Source: CAYWBI01 sp964456445 (GTDB lineage: Bacteria > Calditrichota > Calditrichia > Calditrichales > J004). From it: DNA of 7,421 nt. Positions 1 to 7,153 of the stretch are shown here, piece after piece (within the stretch, counting starts at the first letter, position 1; every line of letters begins with the position of its first letter). The notes beneath the pieces were generated by a model. That model searched no databases. It saw only the letters and a program-made list of their open reading frames with translations, and was not told the origin of the DNA. The position numbers and the translations under genes were made by a program. The DNA lies in NCBI GenBank assembly GCA_964456445.1, contig CAYWBI010000183.1:1-7421 (forward strand), in the 5' to 3' direction.

Positions 1-142
1 TGCCCTTCGCTTTGTTATTCTTCCCCGTTGGGGAAGAAAAGTAAGCCGTCAGTTTAAAATATCCGTTTCCCTGATTGAGCTGCACAAGAGCTTGATCTAA
101 GAACAAGGAACACTGGTTTGCGATTTTGGAACGGTGCACCAT
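1..142 (-). CDS. Possible 5' part of an unrecognised gene running off the left edge
   Basis: An open frame starts with ATG at 142-140 on the minus strand and runs 47 codons to the left edge without a stop. It begins MVHRSKIANQCSLFLDQALV and continues with a soluble-looking, Gly/Asn/Lys-rich stretch. A purine-rich GGCGGA lies about 11 nt before the ATG, which is rather far for a ribosome site. I do not recognise the protein. The opposite strand is also open in the same codon register from 2 to a TAA at 98-100 (32 residues, containing RWGRKVSRQFKISVSL), so either frame, or neither, may be real. The fragment is too short to decide. Confidence 0.2.
   Translation of the reverse strand, partial: MVHRSKIANQCSLFLDQALVQLNQGNGYFKLTAYFSSPTGKNNKAKG
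18..38. repeat. Perfect 9-bp inverted repeat (hairpin)
   Basis: TTCTTCCCC and GGGGAAGAA flank a 3-nt loop (GTT), giving a perfect 9-bp stem. No run of T follows on either strand, so it is not a textbook intrinsic terminator. It may still end or stabilise a transcript from the left, or simply lie inside the candidate reading frame at this edge. Confidence 0.45.
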
Positions 143-259
143 ATTTTTATATTTCCGCCCAAAAGAACAATTCGCGTCATATCAGCGACTGATCAGAACT
201 ATGGTTAGATTATTTATATTCGGTTTAATCATAAAAAAGTTAGGGTAAAAATTTTTCTC

Positions 260-288
260 TTGTGGAATGCGTAAAAAACTATTATACT
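260..288 (+). promoter_or_regulatory. Putative sigma-70-type promoter for the small HTH-like gene
   Basis: TTGTGG (260-265) and TATACT (283-288) are separated by exactly 17 bp and match the -35 and -10 consensus at 4 and 5 of 6 positions. The start of transcription would fall near 295, leaving a leader of about 105 nt before the ATG at 401. The AT-rich background makes chance matches likely, so confidence is moderate. Confidence 0.4.
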
Positions 289-387
289 AACGGTGTTCAA
301 TTTGTAGTAAAAAGAAAAATCATCAGGAAGCAGACAAAGGAGCTTGCCGGGATATTTGTTACCATATACTAACTATTCACATTATAT

Positions 388-393
388 GAGGAG
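388..393 (+). promoter_or_regulatory. Ribosome binding site that fixes the start at 401
   Basis: GAGGAG lies 7 nt before ATG 401, an ideal spacing. The longer versions of this frame start at TTG 344, only one base after AAAGGAG, or at ATG 386, which has no site in front. The start at 401 is therefore preferred. Confidence 0.65.
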
Positions 394-400
394 TTATACA

Positions 401-655
401 ATGGTGAACAATCCCCTAAAGCCCCAGCTTAGCGATGAGGTGTATAGATTTCTTTTGCATAACAACCTTTTGCGCGAAAAAGGCATTCGTGATTATGTCA
501 TCCGACAGCGTTTCAAGGAACTAAAAGGCAACTATCCCACCTACATTATTATAGAAAAGCTGCAGGATGAATATGCCTATCTGCAGTATGACACCATACG
601 TAAAATTATTTATCAAAGACCCGAGGTAAAAGAGGCAGATTTTTCTCTGATTTAA
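401..655 (+). CDS. Small basic protein with possible helix-turn-helix
   Basis: The product has 84 residues, no signal peptide and no membrane segment. After a variable N-terminus it has a charged predicted helix with LREKGIRDYVIRQRFKELKG at 24-43. A likely helix-turn-helix follows: helix IIIEKLQDEYA (49-59), a short turn, then a recognition-like helix DTIRKIIYQR (64-73). The pattern resembles small bacterial DNA-binding proteins or the HTH part of transposase-like and sigma-4-like domains, but I cannot assign a named family. The start is set by GAGGAG 7 nt upstream. It is a single gene with its own putative promoter, and it converges on the glycan genes with a 91-bp gap (656-746) that holds no clear terminator. 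A regulatory role is inferred only from the possible HTH. Confidence 0.7.
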   Translation: MVNNPLKPQLSDEVYRFLLHNNLLREKGIRDYVIRQRFKELKGNYPTYIIIEKLQDEYAYLQYDTIRKIIYQRPEVKEADFSLI

Positions 656-746
656 TCGGCCTTTCCGCAGCGGATTCTATCAGATTTGCTAAAAGCCCGT
701 TTAAAATTATTACATCTATGAGAAAATCGAATCGGTTGAAATCATT

Positions 747-2819
747 TTATGTACGTCGCAAAAGGGCCCTTAGGATTAATTCAATATCCAGTAATAACCC
801 TTGATTTTTAAGATATTGCAAATCAAAGGTATCCATGGGGACATGCCCGGAAATTTGGGAGTGGTTTTGCTGCACAATACCCGTGATACCAGGTTTATAA
901 TGGAGCGTTGAGAGATAGTTGCAATCCGCATCCAGGGCAGCGCCCACAAAGGACATTTTATTAAGAAGGACATTTATTAAGTTTGCCATAAACCGCCGAT
1001 ATCCACCGCCCTTTGTAACCAATAGCCACCCTGCCGGAAGGCTCTTATTAAAAATACGCTGAAATTTTAATTTGCCCGTAAAAACTAATATTACGCCGAC
1101 CGGTGCATTGAATACAAGCAATACAACAGACAGGAACAAATCCATTGCCCTTTTTACAATACGGTTAAAAAGTCTGCCGTAGGAATAATCAATATCCAGC
1201 AGCGGCAGATCGTCCAGCTTTTCGATTGATGTTTTCCCAACCATAAATTCCAGATGACCGGGCACCATTTTCACTTCAACGTTTAGTGGATTGAGCTGGG
1301 TCATCAGGGAAAATATCTTTTGATAGCTGATATTATGCGTTGAAAAAATTATAACGTCGATATGCCTTAAACGCACATATTCCACAAGCTGATCCAATGC
1401 AGATACAATTGAGAACCCTGCAAGCGAGGCCCCAATCCGCTCCCGTAAAAGCCCCACGACGCCTTTGATATTCAAACCTGCCAATTGATGTGGGTTTAAT
1501 TTTTCAAGTAATTCTGCCGTTTGAGGATCATCGCCTACAATAAGTGCGCTGCGTTTCAGAAAATCCCTTTCCAGGGCCGGTGCATAGCGTTTGGCGTAGC
1601 GGCGAAAGATTAACCGCCAGGCAATCATCAGAACACTACTGCTCAATGCGGAAATCAAAACCACAAAACGGGAGAAAGCAAACTGTTTAAAAAAGAACGT
1701 TATGGCCGCCACGGTAAGAAAGGTGCTAAACAGTACCTTTAATGCCTTGGGTGCAGCAAGACGTTCCCTTTCTTTTGCACTAAAAAATAAACTGTTGCCA
1801 AAATATAGCAAGGAGGTTATCACGTTTATCACGATGTAGTTGCTAAAGAATTCATCCAAGCGGAAACTATGCTTGTAGCTGTAACGTAACCAAAAGCTAA
1901 AGAATAAAGACAGGTTCAAAATCAACAAATCCAGCAAAAGTGGATAATATTTGTCCAGGAAATTTTTGAAATAAATAAGCAGTCCCCGGAAAACAACACC
2001 CAACAGTATCAGCCATTTAAACGGCTGGATATAATTCTGCTGATAATGTTTTTTATAAAAGAGGTAAAGCGAACGGTTAAAGGTGATTACATAGTCCAGG
2101 TTGTTTTTTTTTGTGCTTTCGCCTTTATAGTGGATAATCTGCGTATCCGGCACATAATAAATTTTGCCGCCGCTGAGGTTTATCCGGTGGCAATAGTCGA
2201 TATCCTCGCAATACATAAAAAACTGTTCATCCAGTTTCCCCACCTTCTTTATGGTTTTGGAACGGATCATCATAAATGAACCGGAAATACCTTCCACAAC
2301 ATAGGTTTTATTTTCATCAAGATAGGTGAGATTATAACGTCCAAAGGTCCGGCTTCCGGGAAAAAGTCGATTTAGACCGATGAGTTTCCAAAATGCAGTG
2401 GCAGGTGTGGGAATACTGTGCCGGCAATCCACGCTAAAACTGCCATCCGGATTTAAAATTTTACAGGTAGCCGCAGCGGCGTCCGGCGTCTTATTAAAAA
2501 AATCCAGTAAACCCCGGAAGGTATCTTCCTGAACAACGGTATCCGGATTTATTAATACGATAAATTCGCCCCTGGCCTGTTTAAGACCCAGGTTATTCGC
2601 AGCTGAAAAGCCAACATTCTCCGGGCTGACAATACAGGTCACCTGAGGAAAACGTTCCTTAAGCATAACCACAGAGCCATCGATCGAATTGTTGTCAACC
2701 ACAATTATTTGCGACGTGATGTCATGCAGCGCACGTTTTATAGAAATCAGCGCCTGCTCCAGAAATTCACGGACATTATAATTTACTATTATAACAGAAA
2801 TAAGCGGTTTATTTGCCAT
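747..2819 (-). CDS. GT2 glycosyltransferase (WbbL rhamnosyltransferase-like) fused to membrane, Rossmann and degenerate sugar-transferase domains
   Basis: The product has 690 residues counted from ATG 2819. Residues 5-260 form a GT-A, family 2 glycosyltransferase: VSVI-type start strand (ISVIIVNYN), VDNNS (41-45), ENVGFSAANN (67-76), NPDT (91-94) and EDIDYCHR (205-212). This is the pattern of WbbL-like enzymes that add rhamnose or a similar sugar to a lipid-linked acceptor at the inner membrane face. Membrane helices follow at about 267-284, 293-313, 328-346, 362-377 and 386-404, then a Rossmann-like segment with ALIVGDD (425-431). A WbaP/PglC-type domain starts at IVKRAMD (554-560). This last domain is badly eroded: the KFRSM-like region is missing, the catalytic Asp-Glu is Arg609-Phe610, and SLVGPRP reads SFVGAAL, while PGITG (643-647) remains. 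The last domain is therefore probably not catalytic. The gene overlaps the stop of the WecA-like gene by 11 bp and is probably translationally coupled to it. The sugar donor cannot be told from sequence. Confidence 0.88.
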   Translation of the reverse strand: MANKPLISVIIVNYNVREFLEQALISIKRALHDITSQIIVVDNNSIDGSVVMLKERFPQVTCIVSPENVGFSAANNLGLKQARGEFIVLINPDTVVQEDTFRGLLDFFNKTPDAAAATCKILNPDGSFSVDCRHSIPTPATAFWKLIGLNRLFPGSRTFGRYNLTYLDENKTYVVEGISGSFMMIRSKTIKKVGKLDEQFFMYCEDIDYCHRINLSGGKIYYVPDTQIIHYKGESTKKNNLDYVITFNRSLYLFYKKHYQQNYIQPFKWLILLGVVFRGLLIYFKNFLDKYYPLLLDLLILNLSLFFSFWLRYSYKHSFRLDEFFSNYIVINVITSLLYFGNSLFFSAKERERLAAPKALKVLFSTFLTVAAITFFFKQFAFSRFVVLISALSSSVLMIAWRLIFRRYAKRYAPALERDFLKRSALIVGDDPQTAELLEKLNPHQLAGLNIKGVVGLLRERIGASLAGFSIVSALDQLVEYVRLRHIDVIIFSTHNISYQKIFSLMTQLNPLNVEVKMVPGHLEFMVGKTSIEKLDDLPLLDIDYSYGRLFNRIVKRAMDLFLSVVLLVFNAPVGVILVFTGKLKFQRIFNKSLPAGWLLVTKGGGYRRFMANLINVLLNKMSFVGAALDADCNYLSTLHYKPGITGIVQQNHSQISGHVPMDTFDLQYLKNQGLLLDIELILRALLRRT

Positions 2820-5262
2820 TAAGGTTTCCACCGTTAAAAAGGAAAATATAAAGCGATCGTAATATTATTCGAAAGTCAAAGTTTATTGACATGTTTTCAA
2901 GATAATACAAATCATGCCGGTGTTGTTCCCTTTGCAATTTCAAGGTCGTGTCGTAGCGATAATTCACTTGCGCCCAACCTGTTAGCCCCGGCCGGACAAG
3001 GAAACGGCGTGTATAAAATTTTATTTTCCTGCTATTTGTTTTTACAAATTCAAGACTTTGCGGACGCGGCCCCACCAGGCTCATACTACCAATTAATATA
3101 TTTAACAATTCCGGCAATTTATAAATATTGCTACGGTATATAAATTCCTGTGCACGGTTTCTTGGTAAATTTACATTAAAATTAAGCATCCCGAACATAC
3201 GTTTGTTTTTACCAACCCGGTTCACGATCTCCAATGCTGGATGCGCCCCGCTGAATTTCAAAAATACATAAACCAAAAAACCGACCGGCAACAGCATAAG
3301 GAACAAAGACGATGCCACGGTAATATCAAGCGCCCTTTTTACAATCCATTGCCATAAACGTAGTTGATCGGGGAACAGGCGGATAAGCGGATGCCCGAGT
3401 ACATCTTCGGTTTTGTGGCCGGATACAATATCATAAAATTGGGGTATTAATTTATAAACGATTTTCATATTCTCGGTACGGGCCATTATTTCCAGAATAT
3501 CATCTAAAGAGCGGGTATTTAAAGCGATGATGACTTCCTGCACACCATGTGTACGGATAATATCCGGGATCTCGGTATAACCGCCCAACTTTTTTAAGTT
3601 GCTAAATTGCTTCAATGAACCCTCTTCATTTACAAAGCCAACCACCTGATAAAGTAAATGGGGATTTCTGCGGATATTTTTCAACATACCCCGGGCTTTA
3701 TCGCTTGTACCTACCAATAAAGTGTTCTTAGGCGCATATTCGAGAACGCCCCATTTTTTTTCAATTCCGATAACAATAAGACGCAGGGCATTGATATATG
3801 TAAATAGAAAAAAACCATAGATCAGCACAGAGAGCCTTCCGGCGCTCAGAAAGGCCGCGCTGTCCCAGGTAAGCAAAAAAACAAGCAGCAGGCCAAAAAT
3901 CAGGGTCTTTGTAACACGGCGGATCTTATCAAAACGGGAAACATCCCAGCGCATGGAATAGAGATCGTTCAAAAAAAACAATGCCAGCCAGAACAGGCTG
4001 ATCACAAACATCGGTCCCGCTGATATGACGCTATCCATCGCCATGACACTTTGGGCCGGGAGATGCCAAAGGGTACGAATTTTAACCAGGCTGACCAATG
4101 CCAGGTTTATGGCAATCAAATCTGTGGCCACCAGCAAGAGCCGATGCAGGAAACGGTTTAACGACAGGGGGCCGGCTTCCTTTTTAACCCGGAATTTTGT
4201 TTTATCCCCATAAACCGTTTTAAAACGCCGCGCTTCGAGATACCCCAGTCTTTTTAGACCGAGAGTGGAAAATACAAGCGCCAGTAAAAAAAGACCATAA
4301 CCAATCGTTAAAACATTAAAGGTGATAAGCAAGGCAACAACGGTATAAAGCGTGGCTGCCATACAGATAATAAGAACGGCCTGCAGATGTGTCAGCCCCA
4401 GATAAATAAGGCGGTGATGCAAATGGTCTTTGTCCGGTTTAAACGGATGCCTGCCCCGGATCAGACGGCGCAGAAAGGCAACAATCGTATCGCCAATGGG
4501 AACCGCAAGAATTATAATCGGCAATAGTAAATTTACATGGCCGTGCCCGCTATCAAAAATATTCAAGGCCATGGACGCCAAAAAAAAGCCCAGGAACAAG
4601 GATCCGGTGTCGCCCATAAAAATAGACGCCGGGTGATAGTTAAATTTTAAAAAACCCAATAAGCCAACCACGAGCAGCAAACAAAGCAGGGCGCCATTTA
4701 TTTGCCCGCCGTGCCATGCGATAAGTGCAAAGGCAAGAGCCGCAATTAAACTGACCCCGGCTGCCAAGCCGTCTAAACCATCGAGCAAATTCAAGGAATT
4801 GGTTACACCGATTAACCACAGATAGGTAACCGGTAAAGCAAAATATCCCAAAGGAAAAAACGCCCCAAATGGGTTAAGAAAGGCCTGGATCTGGTTACCG
4901 CTTAAAATAACGACAGTTGCTGCAATAAATTGCATACTGATTTTTTGCGGCGCGTTCAGACCGCGCATATCATCCAAAACGCCGACCAGGGCCATGATAA
5001 TGGAACCAAGCAAAATTCCCGTCTGCGCCGGGCTCCAGAGTTTCCCATATATGGCCATAAGCGCAACTACGCCAGCCAGAACACCGGTTATAATGCCCAG
5101 GCCTCCCAGCCGGGGGATAAAGCCTGTATGCACCATACGTTCATTGGGATAGACGCCAATTTTCCGGGCAATGGCAAATGCGCGCACATGATAGGTCACA
5201 AACAAGCTAACCGCTAAAACAAATAATGAAACGCCCACGATGATCAAAAAGCTTATATGCAA
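2809..5262 (-). CDS. WecA/TagO-like polyprenyl-phosphate sugar-1-phosphate transferase fused to an inactive-looking WbaP-type half
   Basis: The product has 817 residues in two halves. Residues 1-345 are a polytopic transferase of the MraY/WecA/TagO family, with about 10-11 membrane helices. Its motifs are intact: PRLGG (50-54), DD (97-98), NSLNLLDGLDGLAAG (155-169), FMGDTGS (215-221) and the His motif DHLHHR (279-284). It should transfer a HexNAc-1-phosphate, typically GlcNAc-1-P, from UDP-sugar to undecaprenyl phosphate, the first step of a lipid-linked glycan. Residues 365-500 carry about four more helices, 513-620 a Rossmann-like domain (LLVGTSDKA), and 640-817 a WbaP/PglC-like domain with KRALDI (642-647), SLVGPRP (728-734) and RPGLTGWAQV (757-766). 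The catalytic Asp-Glu before LPxL is Tyr714-Lys715, and the KFRSM-like motif reads NFNVN. The second half is thus probably not catalytic. Translation starts at TTG 5262. It is the first gene of the coupled pair. Confidence 0.9.
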   Translation of the reverse strand: MHISFLIIVGVSLFVLAVSLFVTYHVRAFAIARKIGVYPNERMVHTGFIPRLGGLGIITGVLAGVVALMAIYGKLWSPAQTGILLGSIIMALVGVLDDMRGLNAPQKISMQFIAATVVILSGNQIQAFLNPFGAFFPLGYFALPVTYLWLIGVTNSLNLLDGLDGLAAGVSLIAALAFALIAWHGGQINGALLCLLLVVGLLGFLKFNYHPASIFMGDTGSLFLGFFLASMALNIFDSGHGHVNLLLPIIILAVPIGDTIVAFLRRLIRGRHPFKPDKDHLHHRLIYLGLTHLQAVLIICMAATLYTVVALLITFNVLTIGYGLFLLALVFSTLGLKRLGYLEARRFKTVYGDKTKFRVKKEAGPLSLNRFLHRLLLVATDLIAINLALVSLVKIRTLWHLPAQSVMAMDSVISAGPMFVISLFWLALFFLNDLYSMRWDVSRFDKIRRVTKTLIFGLLLVFLLTWDSAAFLSAGRLSVLIYGFFLFTYINALRLIVIGIEKKWGVLEYAPKNTLLVGTSDKARGMLKNIRRNPHLLYQVVGFVNEEGSLKQFSNLKKLGGYTEIPDIIRTHGVQEVIIALNTRSLDDILEIMARTENMKIVYKLIPQFYDIVSGHKTEDVLGHPLIRLFPDQLRLWQWIVKRALDITVASSLFLMLLPVGFLVYVFLKFSGAHPALEIVNRVGKNKRMFGMLNFNVNLPRNRAQEFIYRSNIYKLPELLNILIGSMSLVGPRPQSLEFVKTNSRKIKFYTRRFLVRPGLTGWAQVNYRYDTTLKLQREQHRHDLYYLENMSINFDFRIILRSLYIFLFNGGNLNGK
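2828..2832 (-). promoter_or_regulatory. Ribosome site inside the upstream gene, fixing the start at 2819
   Basis: On the minus strand GGTGG lies 8 nt before ATG 2819, within the last codons of the WecA-like gene. The alternative GTG at 2831, four codons earlier, overlaps this site and has only T/A-rich sequence before it. GT2 proteins commonly begin a few residues before the first strand, as the ATG start gives (MANKPLISVIIVNYN). Confidence 0.55.
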
Positions 5263-5268
5263 TATATT

Positions 5269-5273
5269 TCCTT
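5269..5273 (-). promoter_or_regulatory. Ribosome binding site for a TTG start
   Basis: On the minus strand AAGGA (5273-5269) lies 6 nt before TTG 5262. No ATG or GTG occurs between it and the first membrane helix, and the next Met codon is at residue 69, already past the PRLGG motif. The TTG start is therefore well supported. Confidence 0.6.
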
Positions 5274-5293
5274 TTAAAACGATTGGACCGAAG

Positions 5294-5316
5294 CAACAAT
5301 ATTTGTGACATTGTTG
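5294..5316. repeat. Inverted repeat in the leader of the WecA-like gene
   Basis: CAACAAT and ATTGTTG form perfect 7-bp arms around a 9-nt centre, about 30 bp upstream of the TTG start. On the plus strand four T follow, but no plus-strand gene precedes it, so a terminator is unlikely. It could be an operator or an RNA hairpin in the leader of the minus-strand pair. Confidence 0.4.
5298..5311 (-). repeat. 14-nt repeat, copy 1 (upstream of the WecA-like gene)
   Basis: Read on the minus strand this is ATGTCACAAATATT. The identical 14-mer occurs on the plus strand at 7224-7237. This copy points toward the WecA-like start and lies over the centre of the inverted repeat 5294-5316. A TGTGA-type core is visible on the opposite strand, but a full CRP/FNR palindrome is not present. 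Confidence 0.4.
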
Positions 5317-5405
5317 TTTTACAAAATTGCATTTATAAATCTAAAACGCATCTGTTTATTGGCTGATCCATGTCTTTAAAGCGACAATGGTGAATGACTT
5401 CATCA

Positions 5406-5423
5406 GGATTCCAGTTGGAATTC
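5406..5423 (-). repeat. Imperfect dyad just after the stop of the Wzi-like gene
   Basis: GGATTCC and GGAATTCC form an imperfect inverted repeat with ATTCCA-GT-TGGAAT at its core, beginning 2 bp after the stop codon of the Wzi-like gene. In RNA it would fold as a short stem with a 4-nt loop. No U-run follows, so it may act as a weak 3' end or processing signal rather than a strong terminator. Confidence 0.3.
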
Positions 5424-5425
5424 CA

Positions 5426-7114
5426 TTAATACCTGAACAAAAAGCCAAAATGCAGATCGCTATAATTTTCCTTCGCGTCTTTAAAACGCCTTTGCGTAAA
5501 AATATACGCTGCGGATAAATACAGATCATTAAAAATTTCGTATTTGGCGAACAGCGTAGTTTCCTGCCGGGTTTCCAGCTCGCCTTCTAAAAAATAGCGT
5601 TTTCTTCTTGGTTCCAACTGGTTGCCAAGAAGAGTGTTGTGCCCCAGATTGATATCCCCACCGATATTGGCATTGGGCAGGTTGTGCCCTTTGCGCAGTT
5701 TTTGCCAACGTACCCCTGCGGTAAAGCGGGCATGAAAATCTTTTTGCAGTTCCCAGAAAACAACTTCGCTGTTTGGGCCCGCCCAATGACCAAGCGAACG
5801 GTTATCAGATGTATAGGCATTGACCGCAAACTTGTGGGTATAAACCCAGGGCATGATGGCCACATATTCGGCCGTTACCCGTGCGTTTGCCCAACCAAAA
5901 GGGTCATACCAATTTATCCCCGTCTGCACCGCCTGTTTGTTGCCATACCAATGCCCGCCAAGACTGTCAAATTTCATATCATCGAGAAAGAGGGCGCCAT
6001 AAAGTTTAACACCATCAAAGGGGGTCCACTCGGCATCCAGGGCAATGGCCGCATTGTCACGGTCACGCAATTTATGCTGTACAGCACGATAAAAATTGAG
6101 CGGGAACAAATAACTCCAGTCAGCATAGCGGTTGCCATAGACAAACATTTCGCTCAGCCCAAAGGAAAAATTATCGAAAGGGGAAATTTCCAAACGATGG
6201 GCGGCCAGCCATTTATCGGGATAGAGGCGTGTACCGTCATCAAGTGTAGTTTGTAAAAAGGACTGCAGCTTGGCATGGACCATGGTAAAGCGTCCCCAGC
6301 CCCAATTTTTATTAATCGAGATATAGGGATATTGTTCAGCCCAATCAGAAAGGATCAACTTGCCAGATTCCCCTGGCCCCCAACTAAGCGGCTGCTGGGC
6401 AAAAGAGAAATCAAAAGCACGAAAATGGATAGCCAGTTCGCCGCCGGTACGGTCGGCAAAAGTGGTTTTACCGCTTTCGCTGTCCTGGATAAAGGTGTTT
6501 TTTAACAAGGGGTCCTGCCGGCGATAGGCGGCGTCTCCACGCACAGCCTGTAAACTGACCTGCCATTGATAAGCGAAATTGCCAATATTGCCGCGAAACA
6601 GATAGGTCTGTTCGTTGGCATTGCGCGCCGGGCCATCGGAGCGGCCGTCGTAGGTAAAGACCTGTCGATAATCGGCATAAAAACTGCTGTCGCCCGTTTC
6701 CCACAAAAAGAGATGATTCTCTTCCTCCGGGTAACGTTGATGCAGGGCGCGGTAAAAATCTTTCTTAAGATTGTTCCATGAGCTGAGCGTGGAATACCAG
6801 GTCTTACCCTCTCCCGTCTGCCCATATTTCTCCTGTGGCCGAAGTTCGCGGCGAAAGTCCAGAAGAAAATCATCGAGGCGGCGTTGATCGATGGCCGTTA
6901 AACGTCCGCGTTTGTCGGCAATTTCAGCAAGAAGCTGCGCTATCCGTCCGCGCGACAGCGGCAGGGCGCCATTGAGCTGGTTAGCGGTTATTCCCAACGA
7001 CTCCATACGTTCCAGGAAATCATACACCGGCGCATGCAGGGTAACCGACAGCGGGTTTTGGGCCTGGAGCAGGCCGCTAAGCAAAAACAAAAAGATGAGA
7101 AGTTTTTTGAGCAT
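5426..7114 (-). CDS. Wzi-like outer-membrane beta-barrel, capsule assembly family
   Basis: The product has 562 residues from ATG 7114. It starts with a clear signal peptide, MLKKLLIFLFLLSGLLQA, likely cut after residue 18. An alpha-helical N-terminal region follows (about 25-90: VYDFLERMESLGI, then a Pro-Leu-Ser/Arg-rich helix pair), as in Wzi proteins. The rest is rich in alternating polar and aromatic strands. WGPGESGKLILSD (245-257) matches the WGPG...LILS signature I associate with the Wzi family, and the protein ends in the aromatic LHFGFLFRY expected of a barrel inserted by the Bam machinery. Wzi binds capsular polysaccharide at the outer membrane surface; this member is somewhat longer than the roughly 480-residue E. 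coli protein. An upstream TTG start (7165) would bury the signal peptide and is less likely. The gene precedes the two lipid-linked glycan genes on the same strand by 163 bp. Confidence 0.75.
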   Translation of the reverse strand: MLKKLLIFLFLLSGLLQAQNPLSVTLHAPVYDFLERMESLGITANQLNGALPLSRGRIAQLLAEIADKRGRLTAIDQRRLDDFLLDFRRELRPQEKYGQTGEGKTWYSTLSSWNNLKKDFYRALHQRYPEEENHLFLWETGDSSFYADYRQVFTYDGRSDGPARNANEQTYLFRGNIGNFAYQWQVSLQAVRGDAAYRRQDPLLKNTFIQDSESGKTTFADRTGGELAIHFRAFDFSFAQQPLSWGPGESGKLILSDWAEQYPYISINKNWGWGRFTMVHAKLQSFLQTTLDDGTRLYPDKWLAAHRLEISPFDNFSFGLSEMFVYGNRYADWSYLFPLNFYRAVQHKLRDRDNAAIALDAEWTPFDGVKLYGALFLDDMKFDSLGGHWYGNKQAVQTGINWYDPFGWANARVTAEYVAIMPWVYTHKFAVNAYTSDNRSLGHWAGPNSEVVFWELQKDFHARFTAGVRWQKLRKGHNLPNANIGGDINLGHNTLLGNQLEPRRKRYFLEGELETRQETTLFAKYEIFNDLYLSAAYIFTQRRFKDAKENYSDLHFGFLFRY

Positions 7115-7134
7115 TGAATATCCGGATTCTATAA

Positions 7135-7153
7135 ATATTGAATGGCTCAATAT
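7135..7153. repeat. 7-bp inverted repeat in the leader of the Wzi-like gene
   Basis: ATATTGA and TCAATAT flank a 5-nt centre (ATGGC), about 20 bp before the ATG of the Wzi-like gene. It could be an operator or leader hairpin, but a dyad this short in AT-rich DNA can arise by chance. Confidence 0.3.

Larger units (their letters stand above)
143..400. other. AT-rich intergenic region upstream of the small HTH-like gene
   Basis: This stretch is AT-rich with frequent stops on both strands. It contains a candidate promoter (260-288), a short dyad ATCAG-CGA-CTGAT (181-193), and a Shine-Dalgarno-like AAAGGAG (336-342) with no usable start at the right distance: a TTG follows after one base and the next ATG is over 40 bases on. 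I see no RNA gene or mobile-element end here. Confidence 0.5.

Noticed and set aside
664..674. Palindrome TCCGC-A-GCGGA between the convergent genes as a terminator
   Set aside because: The loop would be one base, or the stem only 4 bp with a 3-nt loop, and no T-run follows.
2820..2831. GTG start four codons upstream for the GT2 gene
   Set aside because: It overlaps the GGTGG ribosome site and has none of its own; ATG 2819 has better spacing.
5301..5320. CRP/FNR-type binding site around TTTGTGACATTG
   Set aside because: Only one half-site is present; the second half lacks TCACA at the right spacing.
5639..6256. 205-codon open frame on the plus strand
   Set aside because: It lies wholly antisense to the Wzi-like gene, has no ribosome site or recognisable domain, and its composition is that of a shadow frame.
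6468..6873. Minus-strand open frames overlapping the Wzi-like gene in other registers
   Set aside because: They show Arg/Cys/Trp-rich compositions typical of out-of-frame reading and have no independent start signal.
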